55,220 nucleotides of DNA, taken from the NCBI RefSeq assembly GCF_000315625.1, contig NW_005434466.1:1-55220 (forward strand). The letters run 5' to 3'. This document shows, in pieces, positions 13,075 through 23,948 of this stretch. The notes below the pieces were generated by a model. It saw only the letters and a program-made list of their open reading frames with translations, had not been told where the DNA came from and searched no databases. Source of the DNA: Guillardia theta CCMP2712. Taxonomy: Eukaryota; Cryptophyceae; Pyrenomonadales; Geminigeraceae. How positions within the stretch are numbered: the first letter of the stretch is position 1; the number at the start of each line of letters is the position of its first letter. A program made the translations under genes and the position numbers.

Positions 13075-14890
13075 AGAAAATTACAAGCACTCGTGACAAA
13101 AATCCGGAAGCTCAAACGGATAGTGCTTCCAGCATAGGACGGGATTCAGTCTTCTTCACGCCATGAGCAGTCAGGCAAGCATAGAGAAGGGTAACGTGCT
13201 GCTCTGTCGACAAACCCGTGAGAAGATTGCTTGTCGGGAAGCAGAAGGCCCCTGCGAGAAACACAAATGTTAAGGCAAACGCACCAAAATGGAAAAGCAG
13301 GGTCCACGGCTCGGGTGCCCAGCATCTCTGAAGGAGAGGAGCTACAGCTAGTGATAATATGTGGCTGGAGTGAGGAAGAAGAATGTGATAGAGGACTGGA
13401 GTGATACTGTGAGAAAGTTCTGGCAGCAGAGATCAAGTTGACTTCAAATCCAACTCAATTGTCACAACGCTTTAGTACATGGGCAGCAGGTCATAGATGC
13501 CAATGAACAACAACAGAATGACAAGATGGAAAATGCGATGAAGGATCAAGAAGAAAATGACTGCTCAGATGCAGGACGCTGCTAACATGCAACGAACAAA
13601 AGTCGGGGAATAGGTAGGGGATCCGTTAATCGACATAGTGAGGAAGCAAGGAAGATGAGGAGGGATCAAGGAGATGAGGAGGGAGGCAGGAGATGTCAAG
13701 AGGGAGAGGGAAGGGAAGGGAGGGAGGGAGTATAGTTGGGGGGTCAAGGTGATGGCGATGCTGAGCATTGGGGGAAGAAACGCTGAGCATAGCGAAAAGA
13801 TTGGGGAAAAGGTACAGGGGGATTAGAGACGGTAGGGGTACTCGATAGGGGGGTCAGGGGTACCACTTAATTCAAATTCGTTTCAAAAGACCCCAGAAAA
13901 AGATAGAGAAAAGAGGGGTACAGATTGCGATGTGGGGTACTAAGAAAGTGGCTGGGGGTAGTTGCAAGAGGCATTGCGAAGATAAGCTAGCTGATTTAAT
14001 ATATATATTTAAACTTTACAATTATTATAGAATAGGGAAAAGTTTTATTATTGGTGAGAGTGTGAAAGGCTGAAACATTTTACCACTGATGTCACTGATT
14101 TTCCAAACTTGACACGTACATTTCAAACATATTTCACGGTTTGTTTTTAAAAACTGTCCAGTCAAAGAGCGGTACGGAATTATTGTGCTACCATTCTAAC
14201 CGAAGATTCCAGTGGGCGATCGATGTCTGGTAGGGACTAAAATATTTTTGTTGGCCCGATGTACAAAATTATATCTTTATAAGTTGTTTTTAAAAACACT
14301 TCTAAAAGCAGTCAAGTATTATTCTACTCCCTCCCTTTCTGGGCCCCACGTTTCATACTTGATACACTAGTAGAATATAGCCTACCACCTCTCATACCAT
14401 TATTTTTCTACCGAGGGCGACTTGATAGCTCAACACCAAACAATTACACCTCTTTTTAAATCGACGCTGAGATCACAGCTGGGTCTTTCCATGGGGGGTG
14501 GGGGTGTTTTTGCACGAGGTGGGGGTAGTAAACAAGAAGAGGCCATATCATGACAAGATTCGGAATTTAAAAGGGCTCACGACAAAAGAACATGATGGAC
14601 CTTGTCAAAAGAGGGTAGGGGTCCTATTGGATGGGGTCAGGGGGTACTCAGTAGCCTTTGTGGAGAAAGGGTACAAGCAGAAATAAGGTTTGGATCGCCA
14701 AAAAGTATTATAGTATTTATATATGTTCTAATTGATGGTACAAACAACAATGTTAACAAAAATATTAAAACGGCTCAACGAAGGGCGCGGCACGGGTGGT
14801 GGTGCTACAAGTCACGTCCCCTAGTTGGGGACCTGACAGAACGAGGGACGTGACCTGTCATGACTCCATGGGGAAAGGCTCCATGAGGCA
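13075..14890. other. Intergenic region with TACCCC-type spacer
   Basis: Upstream of the NIPA gene. About 13.1-13.8 kb shows no credible exon. From about 13800 to 13960 and again 14490-14660 the GGGGTA/GGGGTC words recur (GAGGGGTACAG, GGGGTACTAAG, GGGGTCAGGGGGTACTC). Between them (13990-14330) it is AT-rich with poly-A/T tracts. No gene seen. Confidence 0.5.
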
Positions 14891-14899
14891 GGGATGGAG

Positions 14900-15075
14900 T
14901 ACGAGCTGGACAGGGTGAAGACTCTGCCTAGAGCGGAGGAGATGCCGAGGGCGACGAGGGAGGAGCCGGTGACGCTGTCGTCTCTTGCGAACCACCTGGT
15001 CCATACCAGCTTGTCGAGGTCGAACGAGTAGAGGTCCGCAATGGTCTTGAAGACCATCCCGCTCGCTAACCCCCT
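14900..15075 (-). pseudogene. Broken fragment of the large LRR/kelch surface gene
   Basis: On the minus strand this reads MVFKTIADLYSFDLDKLVW, TRWFARDDSVTGSSL and SSALGRVFTLSSSYS, nearly identical to the exon-8 segment at 30240-30405 (+) and its inverted twin at about 43015-43175 (-). Similarity stops abruptly on both sides (after SSSYSI, and before the MVFK Met where the intact genes read GGLASG). There is no matching flanking exon, so it is a dispersed partial copy of about 175 bp. Confidence 0.85.
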
Positions 15076-15572
15076 GTCGTGTCCATGGAGGTGTATCTAC
15101 TCTGAGATGGCCTACAAATGTTTGCAAATGGAGCAGGACTTTACGTGAAGAGCGAGAAGAGGCGAGAGGAGAGATGGAGTAGTGTAGAAAAGAGGCGAAG
15201 CAAGGGAGAAGAGCAGAGCAGAGCAGAGGAGGGCCAGGGAAGTGAGCAGGCCAGGGAAAACAACACAGAGATCCGACAGAGTATCAGAAGGTAGCGAGGA
15301 GCGGAGCAGAGACAAAAGTAGAGAACAAGGAATGAGATAAGGTATGAAGGGGAAGAAGGCAAGGGGAGGGGAGGGGAGCAGTCAGGGGTAGAGAGACACC
15401 TCTCTCTTCCCTCCCTGCTCTCTTCCTGGGAAAGAGGAGAGGGAGAGGCCACAAGGGGGAGGGTCATGGAGGCAAGTCGAGTAGAAATCCATTAGAAAAA
15501 AAGACACTCTTATTAAATCATATCTAAACAATTTTTGAAAGTCATGGAATTCTACGATATCCACGTACATCT
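15076..15572. other. Purine-rich intergenic spacer
   Basis: About 15140-15480 is strongly purine-biased on the plus strand (GAGGAGAGGAG-type words) with no convincing coding frame. The last 100 nt are AT-rich and may hold the polyadenylation region of the adjacent minus-strand gene. Confidence 0.45.
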
Positions 15573-17450
15573 TCAAGCCTTGTCGTCACCAGGCTCATCG
15601 TCAGGCTTGCTCACGTGCTTATTCAAGAACTCGGTGACATCTTCGTCCGTGATTTCCCTCGCATGCAGCGAATGATGCATCCACCAATTCTTGGCTGCGT
15701 AGTGTGTCAACTTTACGCTTTTCTTTCCTTCCGCTCGCCCACAGAAGTAGTTGATGATGACAGAGCATTCGGAGGCTGACAACTTCGATGGCTGATTGGT
15801 CGCTAGATGACGAATCGTCAGCGCCGTGATCCCTGTCTTGTTGGACTCGATTGCGAACATTTCCAAGTTGAAGTCACTGAGGAACTTGGCTTGCCAGTAC
15901 AATGCTCCGATCACGGTGATGATGCTTGCAAGAGGGAAGACCGAGGTCGTGAAGTTGAACTGATGGGCTGCGATCGACGAAGAGTCCGTCACAAAGCCCT
16001 CACTCGTCGCTGCAGAATCGCCGAGGACAGCAAGAGCTGACACGACGACGAAGAGGAAATATTTCTCCATGAGGAACCCAAGGAACCTCTGACCCAAGTC
16101 GTCACACAACACCAACCCGATCAAGATGCAGGCCAGGATGGCAACAATCTGAGACGGGACTGATGTCACCCAAATCTTGAAAAAGAATCCGTCGAACAGC
16201 AGCACTACCACTCCTTCTGAGAAGCCGTACATGGCGTACTTGAGAGTGTTCTTCAACAGCTTGAAGTATTGGCGCTTGATATGGTCGATGGTGACAGCTT
16301 TTGGCTGTTCGCTGTAGAATGTCGATAGAATCTTGTCGTCAATTTCAACTTTCTTGTCCTTGACGTCAACGTTGGGCCCCATGAGCACAATGTCACCGTT
16401 GGGCATCATCACGCCCGCGGTCCCGTCAGCTTGCGAGTTGAGGGTGTAGAGGTTGAAGGTCGTAATGGGATTCCCAAGATTCCTTATGAGTACACAGTTT
16501 TCTCGAAGCTGTGAGAACAGTGATGAGATGGTATATTCGTCGTACTTGTCTTCAAACGCTAAGCTGATCAAAGTGACGTTCAAGAGCATCGGAATCGTCG
16601 CATAGTCCCCAGCTGGATTGCACAACAGGAGTGCCACACAGCAAACAATCTTCATGTACACTACGCGGTCATTGCCAAGCATACCAGTACAGAGCTGCTC
16701 GATAGTTTCGATCGTCAGCGCCTTCTGTGCTATCCCGAACACCACAGCAGCGTTGTCATACGAGCTGTCGCTGTAGAAGCCAGGAGTTGTGATGAGCATG
16801 AGCAGAAGCAGCACTATTCGCAGGCTCTCGCGCATGTTGACAATGTCCGACGGAAACATCCTTGACAAGAAGGCTGGATCCATGGTCGGGTCTTTTTTGC
16901 TGTGCTCAACCAACTTGGTGTACGCGGGGGTGTTGAACATCTCCTTGGACTCCTTGTAAGTCACTTCCGGGATCACCTTCTTTAGCAGTTGACGCAAACT
17001 CCATGTGGGAGAGAAGGAGAAGTCGATTCCTTCCGCCTTCATGTCCAGCACTTCTCCGTTCTCGCCCTTGACCTCCACCAATTTCAGGATGTTGTCTGTG
17101 AGATCGATATCCTGGTCAACTTCCTCGGGGAACACTGGGTCTTCATACTCCTTGAGCTCGATCTGCGCCATCTTCCTGTCTTTATCCAACGACAGTGTCC
17201 AGTAGAAGTCAAGCACCACCTGGCGGGGCGAGTAGCTCAACTCCGCCTCGTCGAGGAACTCGAAGATCTTTCGCAGCATCACGAGGTTCTCGGTGAAAGA
17301 CTCTGCGAAGAATGTGAGCCGCCCTTCTTCGTGGTATCCCTTGATCTCCGGGAACTTGTTCTTGTCATGAACGCAAACGAACGGTACGGCGCTTTGCATG
17401 GAGTCAAGGAGGAAGTCCGTCTTCTTCGATTTTTGCAACAAGTTGAGCAT
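15573..17450 (-). CDS. Orphan multi-pass membrane protein, intronless
   Basis: A single open frame of 625 aa from the ATG at 17450; the frame opens 12 codons earlier with GTG and an in-frame stop lies just upstream, so this ATG is preferred. I do not recognise the family. The N-terminal half is soluble (about residues 1-210, with an acidic stretch KEYEDPVFPEEVDQDIDLTD). A hydrophobic helix follows (IVLLLLMLITTPGFY), then a helix-rich middle (MKIVCCVALLLCNPAG), then three or four membrane segments near the C terminus (GVVVLLFDGFFFKIWV, IVAILACILIGLVLCDDLG, YFLFVVVSALAVLGD, ASIITVIGALYW), and a short soluble tail ending DDEPGDDKA. Base use is protein-like throughout (few simple repeats), in contrast to its neighbours. 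An intronless gene in this intron-dense setting may indicate retroposition or transfer (inference). Confidence 0.8.
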   Translation of the reverse strand: MLNLLQKSKKTDFLLDSMQSAVPFVCVHDKNKFPEIKGYHEEGRLTFFAESFTENLVMLRKIFEFLDEAELSYSPRQVVLDFYWTLSLDKDRKMAQIELKEYEDPVFPEEVDQDIDLTDNILKLVEVKGENGEVLDMKAEGIDFSFSPTWSLRQLLKKVIPEVTYKESKEMFNTPAYTKLVEHSKKDPTMDPAFLSRMFPSDIVNMRESLRIVLLLLMLITTPGFYSDSSYDNAAVVFGIAQKALTIETIEQLCTGMLGNDRVVYMKIVCCVALLLCNPAGDYATIPMLLNVTLISLAFEDKYDEYTISSLFSQLRENCVLIRNLGNPITTFNLYTLNSQADGTAGVMMPNGDIVLMGPNVDVKDKKVEIDDKILSTFYSEQPKAVTIDHIKRQYFKLLKNTLKYAMYGFSEGVVVLLFDGFFFKIWVTSVPSQIVAILACILIGLVLCDDLGQRFLGFLMEKYFLFVVVSALAVLGDSAATSEGFVTDSSSIAAHQFNFTTSVFPLASIITVIGALYWQAKFLSDFNLEMFAIESNKTGITALTIRHLATNQPSKLSASECSVIINYFCGRAEGKKSVKLTHYAAKNWWMHHSLHAREITDEDVTEFLNKHVSKPDDEPGDDKA

Positions 17451-18185
17451 CTTGATTGTATCAAAGTATGACAAATGCTTCCTCACAGTCTCTGAGATTC
17501 AGTGTCTTCGCACTTGATGTCTCCGATCGTCTCCTCCCGAAGTTCTCCTGCTCCTTCTCCTTCCCGAGTACGGCGCCTGCCACGATCCTTCCGTTCCTCG
17601 CCCACAATGTACCTTATATTATGCCCTCCAGCCCTTTTCGTGTCCTAGGACTCCGATCTCTATCTTCCTAGTACCTTGTCCTATTACTTGACTTTGATCA
17701 GTGATAGGCAACTCATGATCCCATTTCGTGCCTACTTGTGACAGTACCACCCCACCCCACCCTTGCAAGCAATCCAACAATAAAACCACCCCCACCCCCC
17801 GGTGCTATCCAACCGAACCCCCAGCTGACGGAATCCCATTGTGTGTCGCTCAGTCCGTTGGACGGTGGCCGCCGGTGGCAGTTACAGGAACCGTTGACCG
17901 TTACATCAGCCGTTGAACGCTCCGAGCCACTGCCGGGCGCAGTGGCAGTAACGCGGACAGGGCCCGTACCGATATTTTAACTCAACTTCAATAAGTATAA
18001 GGATTTTGACCCTCATACCGTCAGTCAACTGCCGCAATCAGAGCAGCGATCACGAACCGTACGGCTGCTGCAAGAAGAAGAAGTGGAGGAAGAGGAAGAA
18101 GAAGAAGAAGAGAGAGGAGGGAGAGGGAGGAGGAGGGAGAGGGAGGAGGAAGACTGAGAGGAGGCGGCAGTCTCTTGACTTGTTC
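17451..18185. promoter_or_regulatory. Probable bidirectional promoter region with CCGTT elements
   Basis: Lies between divergent genes starting at 17450 (-) and about 18186 (+). At 17850-17920 CCGTT occurs several times (TCCGTTGGACGG, ACCGTTGACCGTTACATC, GCCGTTGAACG), resembling MYB-type CNGTTR sites. About 18070-18175 is a GAA/GGA-rich tract. No TATA box can be assigned with confidence. Confidence 0.35.
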
Positions 18186-20219
18186 ATGCAGGGTGTCAAG
18201 CATGCTGAGGGGGTCACAATCTCGTACACGAGAGCGGCAGCAATGTAAGCGGCTTCAGCCTGAAGCTCATCAGCCGATCTCCTCCTCTCCTCCTCTCCTC
18301 CTCTCCTCCTCTCCTCCTCTCCTCCTCTCCTCCTCTCCTCCTCCCCTCCTCTCCTCCTCTCCTCCTCTCCTCCTCTCCTCCTCTCCTCCTCTCCTCCTCT
18401 CCTCCTCTCCTCCTCTCCTCCTCTCCTCCTCTCCTCACCTCTTGGCAGGTACTTTCGGAATTGGGACGAAGAAGTCTATTATCGAGGAGGAGATGTCGCG
18501 GTCTAGTGAGCTGCCAGTCCGATCGAACCGCTAGGGTCGCACACGATGACAGTGATGGCAGGGGCCGCATGACTACATCGACGCCTTCTATCATGGCGTG
18601 TACCGCGATGGCAGCAGGAATGTTGTTGGAGGATCGTTCAGCCCCTCGAGAGAGGTAACATCGTGCCCCCTCCTCCTCCCAAGCCTCTGCCCCCTCACCC
18701 TCCCTCCTCCGTCTCAACGACACTTGTGCTTCTTTGCTGCTCCGTCGCCGCTCTACGTGACTTGATGTCATCCGAAGATTGGCGCGACCATTTCGGGGAC
18801 TAGGAAAGCGCCGTCAGGTCTACCCTGCCCTGCTCATCAGCCCGCTGAAGTTGTTCTCAGTTGCTTCATCCCTCCCATCACCCCAGGGAAGGGAGAGGCC
18901 TCGGAACTTGACGCATCCTCTGAAGAGTGAGCAGACGTCGAGCGCACCATGGCGGGAGCTGATCGTTGCTTGCAAGGAAACCAGTGCAGGTGGTACGACG
19001 TGGATCTACACTCAGGCCGGATCAGCCCAGCGATGAAGGTGATGTGTTGCGAGGGGGAGGACGAGTGAAGGTTGAGGCGACCTGTTGCAGGTGAAGTCCC
19101 AGCAACGGCAGCAGGGTGCGGGTCTCAACGGGTCGTTTCTGTGGAGTGAGAAGAAAAGTTCCTGGATAACGCAAACGTCCAAGACAGCCGTCCACAGAAA
19201 TCTTGACCAACACCCTTGGATACAGACCGACGCCCGTTTCTTCATGGTGTGACATGAACTCGAAGGATGGGTTGCTCATGGTCTCGGTTCTACCCCAAGC
19301 TGATGATGATGGAGATGATGATGATGATGATGATGATGATGAGGATGGAGATGATGATGAGGATGATGATGGAGACGAGGATGGAGACGAGGATGGGGAC
19401 GACATTGCAGAAACTTGTCAAGCTGACGGTGGTTACAGCCGGAGCAATCCCGCAGATCAAACCTTCCGACAATGACGATGAGGTAGGACAAGAAGAAGTC
19501 TGGAGATGTTGAGATAAGATCGAGTTGTTCAATGAGCAGATGTGTTGACTCTCGTGACGTGTTTGACTTGTCCTGTACAGATCTAGCACCTCCCTTGGAC
19601 TCCGTCGTGGAGAGGTGAACAGGAAATCAGAAAGACAAGGGAGGGCTGACTCACTTGCATTCTCGGTGCAGGATGGAAGGCAGGAGGAGATAGAAGAATC
19701 TTTCAAGATGTCAACGAGGAGGAGAACATTCAACGTGAGTCGATTCATAGCTTCCTCTCCTCTCTCCTCCCTCCTCCCCCCTCTCTCCTCCTTCCTCCCT
19801 CCTCCCTCCTCTCTCCTCCCTCCTCTCTCCTCTCTCCTCCCTCCTCTCTCCTCCCTCCCCTCTCCTCCTTCCTCCCTCCTCCCCCCTCCTCCCCCCTCTC
19901 TCCTCTTTCCTCCCCCCTCTCTCCTCTTTCCTCCCTCCTCTTTCCTCTCTCTTCCTCCCCCTCTTTCTCCCTCTCACCTCACTTCACTCACAGCAGGAAG
20001 AACTTCAAGGTTGGACAACGTCCTGTCTTTCTCCCGCTTACAATCAGCAGACAGCCTGCGGTACCAGATCGACTCGATTACTTCGTGGCGGGAAGAGGAG
20101 GAGGAGGAGGAGGAGCCACTGAATCCTAGTCAAGAAGACTTTCAAGGTGATCGAAAGAGAAGTCGATGGAGGTGGCAAGGGGGGGGGCAGGTGAAAGACA
20201 GAAATGAACGAGGAGGGGG

Positions 20220-20259
<40 letters not shown>

Positions 20260-22179
20260 TAACAAAATGAGCAGGAGAAACTCGTAGACTGACGAGAGAA
20301 GAGCTTGCTAGGACCCAACATCATGAAGGTTTGGACAAGAGATGTTTTTGCTTTCTCCCTTCCTTTCCTCTTCCACCTTCTCCTCCTCCTTGTTCTCCTC
20401 TTCCTCTTCCTCCTCCCTCCTCTCCTCCATTCTCCCTTCTTTTCCTTCTGACTGGCTCTTTCTGCAGGAATTCGTCATCCCCCCAAAGAAAATTTCGACC
20501 TGCGCTCGTGGGTTGTTCATCTCAAGGCAATGCTTTACCTATGTCCCTGCATCCCACTTTCCCTCCTTCCCTTCCACTCCTCCTCCTCTCTTCTCCTCCT
20601 TCTCTCCTCCTCTCCTCCTCTCCTCCTCTCCTCCTCTCCTCCTCTCCTCCTCTCCTCCTCTCCTCCTCTCCTCCTCTCCTCCTCTCCTCCTTCTCTCCCC
20701 TCTCCTCCTCTCCTCCTCTCCTCCTCTCCATCGATNNNNNNNNNNNNNNNNNNNNNNNNNNNNNNNNNNNNNNNNNNNNNNNNNNNNNNNNNNNNNNNNN
20801 NNNNNNNNNNNNNNNNNNNNNNNNNNNNNNNNNNNNNNNNNNNNNNNNNNNNNNNNNNNNNNNNNNTGACTTGACATCTTCCTTCTTCTTGGTTTCCTCA
20901 ATTCAGCTCGCTGCTTCTCTCGTTTTGGACTCAACACAACTTGCCGAAGACAAGGATGCATCAGATCAAGTCGCAAGGTCCTTCCTCCTCCTCCTCCTCC
21001 TCCTCCTCCTCCTCCCTCCTCCTCCTCCTCCTCCCTCCTCCTCCTTCCATTTCGCTTCCTCCTCCTCCTCTTCCTTCTCTTTCCACTCCCCCGCTCTCTT
21101 CTCTGTCTTTCTGCCTGTTGACTCTTATCATCGATCAGCCTCATCACTCCCAAGGAAGCAAGATCGTACCAGAAGCTCGCTCCTCTTCGCAAGGTCATTG
21201 TCTCCCTCCTTCCTTATCCCATTCCCTTCGTCCTTCATCATCATCATCATCATCATCTCCATCATCATCATCATCATCTCCATCATCATCATCATCACCA
21301 CCACCACCACCACCATCATCATCATCTCCATCATCATCATCATCTCCATCATCATCATCTCCATCATCATCATCTCCATCATCATCATCACCGTCTCATC
21401 GTCGTACTCTCGCTCCTCCTCCTCCTCGTCCTTACACATCGGCAGGCTGTCTCGTTCTTGTCAGACGAAGTCGTTTACAACATCTTGAAGCGATACGACA
21501 GTGAGAGACAAGGTGAGCGACTTCAGTCAGGATAGGATGGACAAGGGGAAGGGGAGAGAGAAGAAGTGCAGGAGAGTGGGCGGGAGGAGAGAAAGAGAGA
21601 GGAGGAAGAGGAGAAAGGAGAATGAGAAAGGAGGAGAACGAAGGAGGAAAAAAAAGGGGAAGGAGAAAGGAGGAGAAAGGAGGGGAGGGAGAAAGGAGGA
21701 CGAGGACGAGGAGGAGGAGGTGGTGGTGGTGGTGGTGTTGGAGAGAGGAGGAGGATCTGACTGCACGCAGGAGAGATATCAGAGGCGTCGCTGATCGAGG
21801 GGATGAAGGAGATGGTAGAGATGTCAAGACAGTGAGATGAAGTCTCGTCTTGTGACCCGCTGACTGAGAGCAACAGGAGCGAAAGAGATCTCGACGTCCC
21901 TTTCCTCCTCCTCCTCTTCCGCAAGGTCCTCCCCTCCCAACCCCCTCCCTGCCTCCGCCTTCGCCTCCGTCTCCGCTGCTTCCTCCAACTCCTCCCCTTT
22001 CTTCTCCTGTTTTTACTCTACCTCCTTTTTCTCCTCTCCCTTCTCTCTTCCTCGTCCTCGTCCTCGTCCTCCTCGTCGTCCTCCCTTTGCTAAGATTTTC
22101 CATGCAGGAGAAGCTTGTAGAGAAAGACAGAGTGAACTATCTTCAGTTCCTCTCTTTCGTCATCAACGCGGTCAATTGA
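18186..22179 (+). CDS. LETM1-like protein with C-terminal EF-hand-like region, 20 small exons
   Basis: Hand-joined exons, every phase consistent: 18186-18244, 18449-18500, 18562-18654, 18778-18817, 18887-18926, 18977-19038, 19091-19145, 19184-19280, 19411-19482, 19587-19614, 19672-19734, 19997-20146, 20275-20328, 20468-20526, 20907-20977, 21139-21193, 21446-21512, 21771-21831, 21877-21925, 22108-22179; 432 aa. The middle (NIQRRTSRLDNVLSFSRLQ, SADSLRYQIDSI, then RRLTREELARTQHHEGIR, NFDLRSWVVHL, LAASLVL) follows the order of the LETM1 ribosome-binding-like domain. SFLSDEVVYNILKRYDSERQ and GEISEASLIEGMKEMVE look like a degenerate EF-hand. The conserved LETM1 membrane helix is not seen. LETM1 proteins handle K+/H+ or Ca2+ exchange in mitochondria; that role is only inferred here. 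The intron at 20527-20906 has a GC donor and contains the assembly gap, so an exon could be missing. Early exons are the least certain. Confidence 0.55.
18279..18436. repeat. (TCCTCTCC)-type CT-rich repeat in intron 1
   Basis: A run of CTCCTCTC units that fills the first intron of the LETM1-like gene. Other CTCC tracts fill later introns (about 19750-19980, 20570-20735, 20985-21060). All are pyrimidine-rich on the sense strand. Confidence 0.9.
20736..20866. other. Assembly gap (131 N)
   Basis: A run of N inside a CTCCTC repeat tract, within the intron between the exons ending at 20526 and starting at 20907. Its true length is unknown. Confidence 0.99.
21236..21392. repeat. (TCA)n/(CATCATCTC)n repeat in intron
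   Basis: TCATCA triplets interrupted by TCTCCATCA units and a CACCACCAC stretch, in an intron of the LETM1-like gene. Related (ATC)n tracts lie at about 22920-23058 and a (GAT)n tract at 19302-19390. Confidence 0.9.
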
Positions 22180-22473
22180 TCAACCTTGCGGAGTCCTTGT
22201 CTTATCATGAGGGTCGAGGAGTTTGAGTTGAAGATGTTTGTTGATCGTGACAAGTACAAGAAGCAGAAACAGAGTGCGTGACAACGACGAAATCCTTCTC
22301 CTGCAAGAGCAGCGGAATATCTCCTGATACTATCACAACAAGAACCTACTCTTGACCACCAAAACCAACACCATCACCATCATCAACAACAACCATGAAT
22401 AGATCGGACTCATTTCATCATCGCAATACCCACAAAACAGACATCACAGGAGTAGTCGGCGAGCTCGCGCTCT

Positions 22474-22986
22474 TCAAAGGTAGTACACAGGTCCCACCAT
22501 ACGCGCTCTCTCCCCCGGTTGATCTGGAAAGACAATGTGAGCTGAGCCAACAGAGGAGGAGCGAGGAGGTTGACCCATGACGTGCTTCTTGGTGCTGCTG
22601 ATACTGTCTTGTATGCTGCTCATGTTGTGTCACTGCCACATCTACGACCACTCTTGCTAACCTCGCCATCATCTTCGATCTATCTTGTGCCTCCCCTTGC
22701 AGTCTGCTCGGGCTAGTTTGTTGCCTGCTCGGGCTAGTTTGTTGCCTGCTCGGGCTGGTTTGCTGCCTGCTCGGGCTGGCGGACCATCTCAGTTGTGAAG
22801 GTGAAGGTCGTAGCTTTACCTCCCTCCTTGTTTCGATGTCATCAGCAGCTTCATCTCGTCCAGCTGATGCGCAACAAGACATGTTACAGCCGTCGTCGTA
22901 ATCGTGGTCATCAGCATCATTATCATCATCTCCATCATCATCTCCATCATCATCATCAGCATCATCATCTCCATCATCATCATCAT

Positions 22987-23058
<72 letters not shown>

Positions 23059-23755
23059 GTCATGTTCAATCACCACTCACCCTCGCTCGAGACTCCTCGA
23101 GCTGCTTCTTTGTCTCTTCCAACTCCCTGCTCCATTTTTCAGCACCTCCTCGATCTCTGCCCTCCTCACTTTCCTCTTCCTGTACGCAAAGTTCTCTTGC
23201 ACCAGCGGAGAGTTGCTCGCGCTATGGTGATGGTGATTGGTCCTGAGCTGAGGATAAGAAGGAAGGGAGGTGCGAGGAAAGTGCCGGTCACCGGAGGTTG
23301 TTTGAATCAATCTGAAGGTCTGCCGCTCCTTTCTTCCTGGGATCTGCAATTGCAGATCATACTGGTCAGTCCTTTTGAACATCAACGAAAGTTTGGCGAC
23401 CTTGATTGTTCTGCTGGCATGTGAACGATCGCAGAAGGAAGAGGAGAGGAGAGGAGAGGAGAGGAGAGGAGAGGAGAGGAGAGGAGAGGAGAGATAGAGA
23501 AGAGAAAAAAAAGAAGAAGCATTAACAACAGCATCTGGAAAGATCGTCTCATCCTACATCGCTCTGCCTTGCCCTCGCAAATGTATCCCCAGCGTCTCCC
23601 CGATTCTCTCTCCTGCCCTCCTTGACCACCCCACCTGCCAATCCCCGTCACCTTCCCCACCGCAAACCCACCAGCCCACCACCTCCTCCTCCTCCTATCG
23701 CTTCCGCTCTCCTGTCCAAGTAACGAGGCCGATCTCCCACCACTTGACCCATCAT
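22474..23755 (-). CDS. Coiled-coil protein with (SPSRQQT) repeat; 5' end unresolved
   Basis: Four 3' exons join cleanly: 23221-23081, 22863-22820, 22787-22662, 22615-22474. They read a charged helical segment (AEKWSRELEETKKQLEESRA), LDEMKLLMTSKQGG, four copies of SPSRQQT or a variant, and a C-terminal Ser-rich part ending PGERARMVGPVYYL. Upstream, credible coding pieces exist (MMGQVVGDRPRYLDRRAEAI near 23755-23690; ADLQIDSNNL or alternative-frame QIPGRKERQTFRLIQTT near 23290-23370), but I could not choose a single splice solution that keeps phase. No family recognised. The Ser/Arg/Gln repeat and coiled coil suggest a structural or scaffold protein (inference). It is tail-to-tail with the LETM1-like gene (295 nt apart) and downstream of the SWIM gene on the same strand. 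Confidence 0.55.
22700..22785 (-). repeat. 21-bp coding tandem repeat, 4 copies
   Basis: Plus-strand unit TGCTCGGGCTAGTTTGTTGCC, with the last copies carrying CTGGTTTGC. On the minus strand it encodes SPSRQQT in frame within the coiled-coil gene. Confidence 0.85.
22920..23058. repeat. (ATC)n microsatellite in intron
   Basis: Nearly pure ATC triplets with a few CTCCATC interruptions, lying in the intron between exons 23221-23081 and 22863-22820 of the minus-strand coiled-coil gene. Confidence 0.9.
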
Positions 23756-23948
23756 GTCAAGCTCTGAAACAATCTTGTTCGCTATCGTCAGCCCCTCAGC
23801 ACGACACCTGGCCCAGAACTGACCTGGACAGGAGCTGGATGAGGAGCTGGAGAGAATTTTTCCCTGCGCCGTTCCCGTGCCGGAGGGGAGACGGAACGAT
23901 CGCTGCAAGTGACGTCGTCAACTCAGCAGACGACTTCCTCCATCTGCT

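Noticed and set aside
22904-23230. CRISPR-like or regularly spaced repeat array
   Set aside because: It is an (ATC)n microsatellite without unique spacers, in a eukaryotic intron.
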